Positions 1-10,251 of a DNA stretch of 64,000 nucleotides are shown here, piece after piece. Source of the DNA: Bog-473 sp963828825 (lineage in GTDB: Bacteria; Actinomycetota; Acidimicrobiia; Acidimicrobiales; RAAP-2); the NCBI GenBank assembly GCA_963828825.1, contig CAWHGF010000001.1, forward strand, positions 372,001 through 436,000, read 5' to 3'. Made by a program: the position numbers and the translations under genes. Within the stretch, counting starts at the first letter, position 1. Each line of letters opens with the position of its first letter. The notes beneath the pieces were generated by a model. That model ran no database searches. It worked only from the letters and a program-made list of their open reading frames with translations, and was not told where the DNA came from.

Positions 1-2
1 GC

Positions 3-527
3 GAGCTCGTACTGGGCGGCATGTGGAACTACTTCCCGATGCAGTTCGACGACCACGCCATCATGTACATCTGCCACGAGCGCGACGACGGTGAGCGGCC
101 GCTGGTGCAGAGCGAGCGGGTCTGGGTCGACCCGGAGCGTCCGGTCGAGGAGTTGGGCCGGTCCGAGCACGAGCACCATCTCGTTCCGGGCACCCGCGTC
201 ATCGACCGTTCCGTGGTGCGCTTCCCCGAGGCCGGCATGGAGGTCACCTGCACGCCGCTCCTGGCCAACTTCGTCTCCATCGGCACCGGGTACGGGATCG
301 ACGCCGACTGGCGGCACGGGATGTACCACGGGCCCGAGCCGGTGACCCAGGGCCTCGTCCTCGCCGTGGACGAGGTGCGGGGACTGGCCCAGTACGGCAT
401 CGTCGACCACGTGGCCGAGTTCTCCTACGACGGCCACGTCGGCTACGGCCTGCTCGAGCACGGCTTCTTCGGGCCTTACCGCCACTACGGGTTGCTGGAC
501 GGGGGCATGGGGGCGCCGGCGGATTGA
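3..527 (+). CDS. hypothetical protein, C-terminal part
   Basis: The reading frame is open from the left edge, so the start lies outside the window and 174 residues are seen. The protein is rich in Trp, Tyr, His and Gly and ends with an aromatic stretch (GYGLLEHGFFGPYRHYG) just before the stop. There is no signal peptide or membrane segment in the visible part. I do not recognise the family with certainty. A lipocalin-like fold of the CrtC/AttH type is a guess from the beta-rich, Trp/Tyr-rich pattern only. It ends about 50 bases before argS and reads the same way. Confidence 0.6.
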   Translation, partial: ELVLGGMWNYFPMQFDDHAIMYICHERDDGERPLVQSERVWVDPERPVEELGRSEHEHHLVPGTRVIDRSVVRFPEAGMEVTCTPLLANFVSIGTGYGIDADWRHGMYHGPEPVTQGLVLAVDEVRGLAQYGIVDHVAEFSYDGHVGYGLLEHGFFGPYRHYGLLDGGMGAPAD

Positions 528-575
528 GGTGCCGAGGTCCGGGTTCCCCCCGGGCCCGGCATGCGAGAATGGGGG

Positions 576-2297
<1,722 letters not shown>

Positions 2298-2382
2298 CCC
2301 CGGTCGGGCCGGCCCCTATCCTCTGGCCGGCACGTCTGGTGCGGAGCCCGACGACGGAGAACCCACAAGGAGTCGCAGCGAA

Positions 2383-3159
2383 ATGGATCTGAACGGCACG
2401 TCGGCGATCGTCACCGGAGGGGCGTCGGGCCTCGGTCTGGCCACCTCACGCCTGCTCGCCGAGCGGGGCGTGCGCGTGGTGGTCGCGGACGTCCAGGAGG
2501 ACAAGGGTGAGCCACTGGCCAAGGAGATCGGCGGCCTCTTCGTCCACACCGACGTCACCAACGCCGAGCAGGTGATCGCCGCCGTGGACGCCGCCGTCGA
2601 GATGGCGCCGCTCAAGTCGCTGGTGAACTGCGCCGGCATCGGCTGGGCTACGCGCACCATTGGCCGGGACGGCGACTACGCCTCGGCGCACGACCTCGAC
2701 CAGTACCGCAGGGTGATCGAGATCAACCTCATCGGGACCTTCAATTGCATCCGGCTGGCCGCCACCAAGATGAGCCTCAACGAGCCCGACGGGGACGGCG
2801 GCCGGGGCGCCGTGGTGAACACGTCGTCGGTGGCGGCCGAGGACGGGCAGATCGGGCAGGCGGCCTACTCGTCGTCGAAGGGCGGCATCGTCGGCCTGAC
2901 ACTCCCGGTGGCCCGCGACCTGGCGGTGGTCGGCATCCGGGTCAACACCATTCTGCCGGGGCTGATCGACACGCCGATCTACGGCGCCGGTGAGGGGTCC
3001 GAGACGTTCAAGGGGAAGTTGGCCCAGGACGTGCTGTTCCCGCACCGCCTCGGCTACGCGACGGAGTTCGCGTCGTTGGCCCTCGAGCTGTTGTCCAACT
3101 CCTACATCAACGCCGAGTCGATCCGGATCGACGCCGGCATCCGGATGCAGCCGAAGTAA
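2383..3159 (+). CDS. short-chain dehydrogenase, 3-hydroxyacyl-CoA dehydrogenase type II-like
   Basis: NAD(P)-dependent oxidoreductase of 258 residues. The Rossmann motif TGGASGLG lies near residue 11, NCAG in the middle, and the catalytic Ser...Tyr-x-x-x-Lys set is seen as TSSVAAEDG followed by YSSSK. The pattern after the active site (VRVN-type turn, then PGLIDTPIYG) matches HSD10/3-hydroxy-2-methylbutyryl-CoA dehydrogenases of branched-chain amino acid or fatty acid oxidation; that substrate is inference. The start ATG follows an AAGGAG-like site (2367-2372). A TATCCT -10 candidate lies about 65 bases upstream, giving a normal leader. The esterase gene follows after 25 bases, probably in the same transcript. 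Confidence 0.88.
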   Translation: MDLNGTSAIVTGGASGLGLATSRLLAERGVRVVVADVQEDKGEPLAKEIGGLFVHTDVTNAEQVIAAVDAAVEMAPLKSLVNCAGIGWATRTIGRDGDYASAHDLDQYRRVIEINLIGTFNCIRLAATKMSLNEPDGDGGRGAVVNTSSVAAEDGQIGQAAYSSSKGGIVGLTLPVARDLAVVGIRVNTILPGLIDTPIYGAGEGSETFKGKLAQDVLFPHRLGYATEFASLALELLSNSYINAESIRIDAGIRMQPK

Positions 3160-3184
3160 CCAGGGGAACGGAGGGGGACTGGCC

Positions 3185-4135
3185 ATGATCGACCCGGAGC
3201 TGGCGGCCGTCATCGACCTGCTGCCCAAGATGGACCTGGTGGACCCCGAGGCGGCGCGCCGGGCCTTCGAGGAGATCCTCGTCGCCATCGAGGTCGACAT
3301 CCCCGGGATCGAGACGCTCGACATTGAGGACCGCATGGTGCCGGGCTGGGAGGGTGACCCCGATGTGCCGGTGCGCGTCTACCGCCCGGCGCAGGCGTCG
3401 GCGGCGGCGCGGGTCCCCGGTATCCTCATGATCCACGGTGGCGGCTTCGTGATCGGCAGCGTCGAGGCCGAACACGCCGGTGCGGCGCTGACCGCCGTGG
3501 GCACCGGCGCCGTCGTCGTGTCGGTCGACTACCGCCTGGCGCCCGAGCACCCCTTCCCCGCCGGTCTGCACGACTGCTACGCCGCGCTCTGTCACCTGCA
3601 CGCCGAGGCCGAGGCGCTGGGCGTCGACCCGGCGCGGGTGGCCCTGACCGGTGCGAGTGCCGGCGGCGGGCTCGCGGCGGCCACGGCCCTGCTGGCCCGC
3701 GACCGGGGCGGCCCACCGGTCTGCTTCCAGCTGCTGCAGATCCCCGAGCTCGACGACCGGCTCCAGACCGCCTCCATGCAGACCTTCGTGGACTCGCCGA
3801 TGTGGAACAGGCCGCTCGCCGTGCAGAGCTGGCAGGCCTATCTCGGGCCGCTGTACGGGACCGCCGACGTGCCGGCCTACGCCGCGCCGGCCCGGGCGGA
3901 GGATCTCTCGGAGCTGCCGCCGGCCTACATCTCGACGGCCGAGAACGATCCCCTGCGTGACGAGGGGATCGCCTACGCCCAGCGCCTGCTGCAGGCGGGT
4001 GTCTCGGTGGAGCTGCACCAGTTCCCGGGCACCTTCCACGGCTCCGCCCTGGTGACGTCGGCCGCCGTCTCGAGGCGCGCCCAGCGCGAGTCGGCGCTGG
4101 TGCTGCGGCAGGCGCTCGGCGTCGACGGGGACTGA
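3185..4135 (+). CDS. alpha/beta hydrolase, HSL-type esterase/lipase
   Basis: Cytoplasmic esterase of the hormone-sensitive-lipase family, 316 residues. The oxyanion-hole motif HGGG lies near residue 84, the nucleophile elbow GASAGG near 157, the acid in DPLRDEG near 256 and the catalytic His in FHGSAL near 286, all in the expected order. The family hydrolyses short to medium acyl esters; the true substrate is unknown. It sits 25 bases behind the SDR gene, and the two may act on related acyl compounds. Frame intact. Confidence 0.9.
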   Translation: MIDPELAAVIDLLPKMDLVDPEAARRAFEEILVAIEVDIPGIETLDIEDRMVPGWEGDPDVPVRVYRPAQASAAARVPGILMIHGGGFVIGSVEAEHAGAALTAVGTGAVVVSVDYRLAPEHPFPAGLHDCYAALCHLHAEAEALGVDPARVALTGASAGGGLAAATALLARDRGGPPVCFQLLQIPELDDRLQTASMQTFVDSPMWNRPLAVQSWQAYLGPLYGTADVPAYAAPARAEDLSELPPAYISTAENDPLRDEGIAYAQRLLQAGVSVELHQFPGTFHGSALVTSAAVSRRAQRESALVLRQALGVDGD

Positions 4136-4250
4136 GGCCGCCCGGTCGCCCCGGCTGGCCGCGTCGACCCAGGGAGCCGGGCCTTTACGCTGACCGGGAC
4201 TCGCCCGCGTCGTCGAGCGGGCACCGAGACGAGAAGGAGCCCCCACCCCC

Positions 4251-4649
4251 ATGGCCGACGTTCTGTCCGAGAAGGCCCGTGCGCTCATCAGCCGGCCCGT
4301 GCTGGCCTCGCTGGCCACCTTGAACCCCGACGGCTCGCCCCAGATCACGCCGCTCTGGGTCGACCTCGACGGCGACGACGTCGTGTTCAACACGTCCCAG
4401 AGCCGCAAGAAGACGCGCAACCTCGAGCGGGACGGCAGGGTCGCGGTCACGGTGATCGACCCCGACGATGCATACAACGTGGTGGCGTTCCGGGGCACCG
4501 TCATCGACATCACGACCAACGGTGCGGATGCGCAGGTCGATGCGATGGCGAGGAAGTACCTCGGGCTCGACGTCTTCCCGAATCGCCGGGAAGGCGATGC
4601 CCGCGTCCGCATCATCGTGCGCACGGACCACATCGCCATGCAGGGCTGA
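4251..4649 (+). CDS. PPOX-class F420-dependent oxidoreductase
   Basis: Small split-barrel flavin/deazaflavin enzyme of 132 residues. The beginning (LATLNPDGSPQITPLWV) and middle (FNTSQSRKKTRNLERD) are hallmarks of the actinobacterial F420-dependent PPOX group, which reduces or binds F420 rather than making pyridoxal phosphate. A GAAGGAG site sits before the ATG. A TACGCT -10 candidate lies about 60 bases upstream, so it probably has its own promoter. It converges on the desaturase gene. Confidence 0.85.
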   Translation: MADVLSEKARALISRPVLASLATLNPDGSPQITPLWVDLDGDDVVFNTSQSRKKTRNLERDGRVAVTVIDPDDAYNVVAFRGTVIDITTNGADAQVDAMARKYLGLDVFPNRREGDARVRIIVRTDHIAMQG

Positions 4650-4769
4650 CGCCCGGACGTCGGCAGGCCCCGCTCAGGACCAGCACGCCGACCGCCTGTG
4701 CCCCGACGCCGCGGCCCGGAAACCGCAGTGTGGCCGTGGCCGACGGCCGTGGGTCAGGGTGCCGGAGGC

Positions 4770-5750
4770 TCAGGCAGCTGCGGCCTTGACCTCGGTCGTC
4801 TCGTCGGCGCTCGACAGCGCCTTCCAGAGCGCCCAGTAGCTCTTGTAGGTGATGGCGTCGGTGATGTAGCCGGCCCGCTCCAACTCGGCGTGGAAGGCCG
4901 GCAGGTTGCGCCAGGGCACACCCATGTCGACATGGTGGGCGAGGTGCCAGCCGGTGTTGTAGGGCACGATCCAGAAGCGGGCGAGCCACGACTGGCGCAC
5001 GTTGTGCGTGGTGGCGCGGCGGTCCGGGCTGCGCTCCATCCCCCCGTGCTCCGCGATGGAGCGCAGGCGGTTGATGACGCGCCACTCGGTCATCCAGGGC
5101 AGGAACCACAGGAGCGGGTAGATCCACCAGCGACCGGTGGCGGCCCACAGCACGGCCCACAGGAGCGCTTGGACGCCGAAGATGGACAGTCCGATGGGGC
5201 GGAACGGCTTGGTCCGCGTGTTCTTGACCAACGGAACGAAGTTCTTCCATCCGCTGATCCCGACGGCGTCACGGAACAGTCGCCGGCGCAGTGCCCGGCG
5301 CGTGCAGGGATAGGGCGAGTAGAACGCCATGTCGGGCTCGTCGGGCCCGAACTCGTCCTTGTGGTGGGCGAAGTGCACCCGGCGGTAGAGCTGCACGGGG
5401 GTGAAGACGGGGTAGGCCACCACCCACTTGCCGATCCAGTCGTTCCACCGCTTGTTCGTGAACAGCAGCTTGTGGGCCGCCTCGTGCATGAGGATGGCGA
5501 AGCGGGCGTAGAGCGGGCCCATGAGGACGAAGGCGATCAGGTAGCTCCACCACCGGTCGATCCACACCGCCCCGCCGATGGCCAGCGCCACCCAGAACCA
5601 CACCGCGGCCACCGAGATGGCGTTGCGCACGTTGTCGATGCGGCGCAGGTCGGCGCGCAGCGCCGGGACGGCCATGCCGTTCGCCTGCAGCCGCTCGCTG
5701 GGCAGGACGTCGGGCCGGTCAGCGGCTTCGGGCACGATGGTGCTCGCCAT
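4770..5750 (-). CDS. fatty acid desaturase
   Basis: Membrane di-iron desaturase or hydroxylase of 326 residues. Three histidine boxes are visible: HEAAH, HFAHH and the C-terminal HLAHH, which together bind the two irons. Hydrophobic segments flank them (around residues 45-90 and 190-220). The family inserts double bonds or hydroxyls in acyl chains or carotenoids with O2 and electron carriers; the substrate is unknown. The ATG at 5750 is chosen because TAATAT lies exactly 7 nt upstream on the minus strand. It is divergent from the PaaX-like regulator, with only 27 bases between the starts. Confidence 0.88.
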   Translation of the reverse strand: MASTIVPEAADRPDVLPSERLQANGMAVPALRADLRRIDNVRNAISVAAVWFWVALAIGGAVWIDRWWSYLIAFVLMGPLYARFAILMHEAAHKLLFTNKRWNDWIGKWVVAYPVFTPVQLYRRVHFAHHKDEFGPDEPDMAFYSPYPCTRRALRRRLFRDAVGISGWKNFVPLVKNTRTKPFRPIGLSIFGVQALLWAVLWAATGRWWIYPLLWFLPWMTEWRVINRLRSIAEHGGMERSPDRRATTHNVRQSWLARFWIVPYNTGWHLAHHVDMGVPWRNLPAFHAELERAGYITDAITYKSYWALWKALSSADETTEVKAAAA

Positions 5751-5757
5751 GCGAGGT

Positions 5758-5763
5758 ATATTA
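5758..5763 (-). promoter_or_regulatory. -10 box of desaturase gene
   Basis: TAATAT on the minus strand, 7 nt before the ATG at 5750. The spacing predicts transcription starting at or next to the start codon (leaderless mRNA). Confidence 0.6.
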
Positions 5764-5777
5764 CAGGAATTCATCAA

Positions 5778-6560
5778 GTGACGCAAGCGCGTAATGCCTC
5801 GCTTCAGGCCGGGGGCGACGAATCGGTGGTCCCGCTGACCGCCCGGTCCGTGCTGGCCAGCGCTCTGCTCGGCATGGACCCGCCCGAGCTGCCCGTGGCC
5901 CAGCTCGTGCGCCTGACCGGGCTCTTCGGCATCAGCGAGAACCGGGCCCGGGTGGCACTGAGCCGCATGGTCGCCGGCGGCGAGGCCACCTCGGACGGGT
6001 CCGGACGGTACCGCCTGGCGGGCCATCTCGCGGCGCGCCAGTCACGGCAGTCCGCCAGCCGCGCCGGCGCGACCGCGTCCTACGACGGGGAGTGGTGGCT
6101 GGCCGTGGTGACGACGACGGGCAGCTCGGCCGACATCCGGGGCACCCGGCGCCGGGCCCTGGCCTACGGCCGGCTGGCCGAGCTGCGCGAGGGAGTGTGG
6201 ATGCGGCCGGCCAACCTGGCCGTGCGGCTCCCCGATCCGATGGATGGGGACGTCGAGCTCATGACGGCGCGACCGCGGGACGCCGCCGCGCTGGCGCATC
6301 GCCTCTGGGACCTGACGGCGTGGTCGGAACGGGCGCGCGACCTGCTGCACCGGCTCGGTGCGCTCGCCCCCGACGGGCCCGAAGCCCTGGCGCCGGGGTT
6401 CGAGCTGTCGGCCGCGGTGCTGCGGCACCTGCAGGCGGATCCGCTCCTGCCCGCCGAGCTCCTGCCCACGGACTGGCCGGGCGCCCCCCTGCGCGCGACC
6501 TATGACGCATGGGACGCCCGCTACCGGGCGACGCTGCGCGACTGGAGCCGGCGCGACTGA
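5778..6560 (+). CDS. PaaX-family transcriptional regulator
   Basis: DNA-binding repressor of 260 residues. The N-terminal winged-helix (LFGISENRARVALSRMVA, near residues 45-65) and the C-terminal PaaX domain (WWLAVV..., then LAELREGVWMRPAN) are in the family order. PaaX proteins respond to acyl-CoA ligands such as phenylacetyl-CoA. Here the divergent neighbour is a desaturase, so control of lipid modification is a fair inference. The GTG start at 5778 leaves 27 bases to the desaturase start; no other start fits well. Confidence 0.82.
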   Translation: MTQARNASLQAGGDESVVPLTARSVLASALLGMDPPELPVAQLVRLTGLFGISENRARVALSRMVAGGEATSDGSGRYRLAGHLAARQSRQSASRAGATASYDGEWWLAVVTTTGSSADIRGTRRRALAYGRLAELREGVWMRPANLAVRLPDPMDGDVELMTARPRDAAALAHRLWDLTAWSERARDLLHRLGALAPDGPEALAPGFELSAAVLRHLQADPLLPAELLPTDWPGAPLRATYDAWDARYRATLRDWSRRD

Positions 6561-6568
6561 CTGGCCGG

Positions 6569-6600
6569 CAGCCCGGGGCGGTGTCACCCGCCCCGGGCTG
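6569..6600. terminator. strong bidirectional hairpin
   Basis: A perfect 13-bp GC stem (6569-6581 with 6588-6600) closes a 6-base loop. It lies between the convergent PaaX and beta-propeller genes. No T-run follows, as is usual for high-GC actinobacteria. Confidence 0.8.
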
Positions 6601-6622
6601 ATCGACCCGCTCTTCCGGGTGG

Positions 6623-7813
6623 CTAGTGCAGCAGGTCGAGCGTGTTGGCCGCCCCGTTGTCGTCGACGAAGAGGATGCCGCGGCCGCTCGGAGCGATGGC
6701 CAGGCCGAAGAGGTCGCCCCCCGAAGTCGAAGGGATCGATGGGGAACGTGTCGACCTGCGCACCGAACGGTGTGACCTCGACGGCGTTCCCGTCGTTCCC
6801 GTTGACGGCGATCAGGTCACCGCCGGGGGCCACCGCCAGACCCAGCGGCGCGTCGAGGCTCCCGCCCAGGCTGACGGTGAGGCCGGCGCCCGGCACGGGG
6901 AAGAAGCGGCTCGTGGCGAAGGGAACGGCCGCGATCCGGCTCTTGACCGTGTCGGCGACGTACAGGGTGCCGTTGGGCTCGAGCGCCACTCCGGTCGGAC
7001 CGAGGACGAGGGCACTGGAGTTGAGCTCCTCGGGGAACCCTGTGGCCACCGCCGCCGTGGCAATGAGCAGCGGCGGCTGCCCGGCTGGTTCGAAGACGCT
7101 GAGGCGCAACACCGTGCCCTGGTCCACTTCGTTGCCGCCAGCCGCCACGGTGCCGTTCAGCACGTTGGTCACGAACAGCTGGGCGAAGGGTCCGAACAGC
7201 TGCACCGCGGTCATGTCCCAGGGCCCGTTGATGCCGTGCCCGGCCCACGTCTCGACCGGCACGCCCGCGCTGTTGAGGACGATGAGGCATCCGGCCTCAG
7301 GGGTGCCGGTTCCGTCCTCGGTGACCGGCAGGCTGCCGACGACGACGTAGCCGTCGTTGAGGACGCTGAGCGCGGTCGTGAGCCCGACGCCGCCCGGGCA
7401 GCCGGGCAGGTCCGGGTTGATCTGGGCGAACAGGCTGACCTGTCCGTTCGGGGCCACCTCCACGATGGTCGTGCCGGTGCCCTGGAGGTTGTTGCTCGCG
7501 TTGAAGTTGCTCACCAGCGTGTCGCCGCGCACGAGCGAGCCCGTGCTGAACGGGACGTTGGCGACGCCGTACGGGTTGACGTCGCCATTGGCGGGCACCG
7601 TCGACCCCACCTCGGTGACGGTGGTGAAGTGGGACAGGTAGGGGACGGGTGCGGCTCCGGCCGGCGCCGAGTCCGCGACGGCGGACCGCGAGCGGGAGCA
7701 ACGCCGATGGCGAGGGTGGCGGCGAGCAGGCCGAGTGCGCCGACCCCGGGAGGCTTCCGCTTCCTTGGCGGGCGTGACGGAGCCGGGCGGGCGCGAATGC
7801 GCTGTTCGAGCAT
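6623..7813 (-). CDS. secreted NHL-like beta-propeller protein, frame broken twice
   Basis: About 395 residues when the frame is restored. The N-terminus (MLEQRIRAR... then GALGLLAATLAIGVAPA) is a typical signal peptide behind a good AAGGAGG site. The mature part has repeated Gly/Asp-rich blades (GPTGVALEPNGTLYVADT, LGLAVAPGGDLIAVNGNDG) as in NHL-type six-bladed propellers. The frame breaks near 7690, just after the signal peptide, and again in a run of six C at 6717-6722. After the second break the protein reads on to DDNGAANTLDLLH and a stop at 6623. Both repairs need one base, so sequencing error is as likely as decay. Function unknown, probably extracellular. Confidence 0.7.
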
Positions 7814-7912
7814 GGCGTGTTGTCCTCCTTGGTCTCCCGGCGCCGCGGGCATGCGACGACCGCCCCCTCACGCTGTGCTACGGCTGAGAGGGATCTGAGG
7901 ATTGCGTTTCGG

Positions 7913-7918
7913 TAACGT
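7913..7918 (+). promoter_or_regulatory. -10 box of VOC gene
   Basis: TAACGT, 7 nt before the ATG at 7926; leaderless arrangement. Confidence 0.55.
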
Positions 7919-7925
7919 CCTGGCC

Positions 7926-8270
7926 ATGGACGTGGAGATCGCCTTCACGGGTGTACCGGTATCGGAGCTGGCGGCCGGCCGTGACTTCTTCGAGCGCCTC
8001 CTCGGCCGGCCCGCCGATGTCGAGGTCGCCGCGGACGAGGTCATGTGGTGCCTGACCGAGCCGGCCTGGCTCTATGTCGTGGTCGACCCGGCCCGGGCCG
8101 GGCACGGGCTGGTCAGCCTCTCCGTCGCCGACCTCGACGACACGCTGGCGGAGCTGGGTTCCCGGGGCGTCGTGCCCATCAGCACGCAGGTCGTCGGCGA
8201 CGCTGGTCGCAAGGCCACAGTGCTCGACCCGGACGGGAACTCCGTGGCCATCATCGAGGTGCGCGGCTAG
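7926..8270 (+). CDS. VOC-fold (glyoxalase/bleomycin resistance) protein
   Basis: Small protein of 114 residues with one vicinal-oxygen-chelate half domain pair: FTGVPVSELAAGRDFFERLLG at the start and KATVLDPDGNSVAIIE at the end. The metal ligands are not all clear. Such proteins act as lyases, dioxygenases or binding proteins, and the role here is unknown. The ATG at 7926 is preferred over an earlier TTG because of the TAACGT box 7 nt upstream. It stands alone, divergent from the propeller gene and convergent with the ABC exporter. Confidence 0.75.
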   Translation: MDVEIAFTGVPVSELAAGRDFFERLLGRPADVEVAADEVMWCLTEPAWLYVVVDPARAGHGLVSLSVADLDDTLAELGSRGVVPISTQVVGDAGRKATVLDPDGNSVAIIEVRG

Positions 8271-8295
8271 GGCCAGAGCGGCCGGGCGCCTTCTT

Positions 8296-8315
8296 CCGAC
8301 ACCGAGGTGTGTCGG
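8296..8315. terminator. hairpin between convergent genes
   Basis: A 7-bp stem (CCGACAC with GTGTCGG) and 6-base loop between the VOC stop and the ABC transporter stop. Confidence 0.6.
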
Positions 8316-8318
8316 TGA

Positions 8319-10251
8319 CTACGCGGCGTGCGACTGGCTGATCCAGGTGTGGTACATCTCGGCGTAGTGGCCGCCGAGGGCGACCAGCTCGTCGTGCGTG
8401 CCGATCTCCAACAGGTTCCCGTCGCCGACCACGACGATGCGGTCGGCCCGCATGGCCGTGGACAGTCGGTGCGCGATGAGCACGGCGGTGCGGCCCTCGA
8501 GCAGCACGTCGAGCGCCGCCTCCACCAGGGTCTCGGACTTCAGGTCGAGGTTGGACGTGGCCTCGTCGAGGACGAGCACGCGCGGCTCGGCCATGAAGGC
8601 CCGGCCCAGTGCGATCAGCTGGCGCTCGCCCGAGGACAGTGACTGGCCGCGCTCGTGGACCGGGGTGTCGAGACCGTAGGGGAGCCGGTGGACGAGCTCA
8701 CCCAGGCCGACCTGGTGGACGGCGTTCCAGACCTCGTCGTCAGCGGCGCCCGGGCGGGCGAACGCGATGTTGTCCCGGATGGTCCCGGCAAAGAGGAACG
8801 GCTCCTGGGGGACGACGCCCAGCTGCGAGCGCAGCGAGGCGAGCGTCACGCGCTGAGGTCGTAGCCGTCAATGAGCACCCGGCCCGCGGTCGGGTCGTAG
8901 AAGCGGGTGACGAGCTTGGCCATCGTCGACTTCCCGGCCCCGGTGGCGCCGACGAAGGCGACCGTCTCCCCGGGCTCGATGGTGAGGTCGACGTCGTGGA
9001 GCACGGGGACCGCGGGGTCGTAGCCGAAGGAGACGTGGTCGAAGCGGATCTGGCCCCTGATCGGCGGCAGCTCCACCGCGTCGGGCGCCTCCAGCACCGA
9101 CGGCTCGGTCTCGAGCAGGCCGCGCAGCTTGAACACCGACGCCCGGCCCTGCTGGAAGGTGTTGTACTGCTGCACCAGCAGCTGAATGGGCGAGAAGAAC
9201 CGGTTCACGTAGAGGAAGAAGGCGGTCAGCTGGCCCAGGTTGATCTCCTGGGGGTGGTGCAGGTACATGGTCCCGCCGATGCCCAGAATGAGCAGCTGGC
9301 CGAAGACGCTGATGACCTGTGACCCCGGCCCGTAGACGCCGTTGATGCGGCCCGTGTAGTTGTTGGCGTCCCGGTAGGCGCCGACGATGTCGCGGTGAGT
9401 CTCGACGTTGTAGCGCTGCCGGTTGTGCGCCGTCACGATGCGCACGCCCTGCAGGCTCTCGGAGAGGTCGGCCAGCACGAGCGCGATGCCGTCGCGCACC
9501 TTGTCGTAGCCGCGCTCGGAGGCCCGCTTGAACCAGATCGACATGATGACCAGCGGCGGCAGCACGGCGAAGACGGTGATCACGGCCAGCTTCGCGTTGG
9601 TGGCGAAGAGGAAGATGGTGATCACCACCATGGTCAGGCCCTGAATGGCGAACTGGGCCAGCCCGTCCTGCAGCAGCTGCTGCAGGTTCTCGATGTCGCT
9701 CGTCATGCGGCTCATGACGACGCCCGCCTTCTCCTCGGTGAAGAAGTCGAGCGAGAGCCGCTGCAGGTGGCGGAACACCTTGATGCGCAGGTCGTTCATC
9801 ACCCACGAGGCGAGGCGGCCCGTCACCCGGGCCTGCCCCCACTGCGCGCTGCCCGAGACGATGATCGACACCAGGTACAGCACCGCCATGACCACCACGA
9901 CGCCGTAGTCGTAGTGGGGCGGCGTCAGGCCGTGGTTGATGGCGTAGGAGACCAGGCTCGGGCCGAGCTGGGTGAACAAGGCGATCATCCCCACGAGGAA
10001 CCCGGCCAGCACGCACATGCCCGGGTACTCCATGAGCAGCGTGGTGAGCGTCAGTTTCTTCGACTCGTGCTCCGTCGGCAGCTGGGTGAAGACGACGTCG
10101 GGCTCGCCGCGCTCGGGCTCCTCCTCGAGGAGCAGGTCGACACCCGCCTGCAGCTCGTGCGGGATCCCGCCGAAGGGCAGCCCCGCCTGGGCCGAGCCCG
10201 GGGCTCCTCCGCCGCCCATCGGCGGCCCGACTCCCCTCCGCCGCCGAACAT
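8319..10251 (-). CDS. ABC exporter half-transporter, second gene (frame broken)
   Basis: Membrane-spanning exporter subunit of about 640 residues. An N-terminal linker is followed by a six-helix ABC transmembrane domain (LTTLLMEYPGMCVLAGFLVG onward). The ATPase has Walker A GATGAGKST, signature LSSGERQ and Walker B VLVLDEATSNLD. The frame is broken near 8850 (YDLSA then VTLASLRSQLG, one base missing) and near 10215-10240. The likely ATG at 10251 overlaps the stop of the first ABC gene as TGATG. It pairs with the upstream half-transporter to make a heterodimeric multidrug-type pump. Confidence 0.85.
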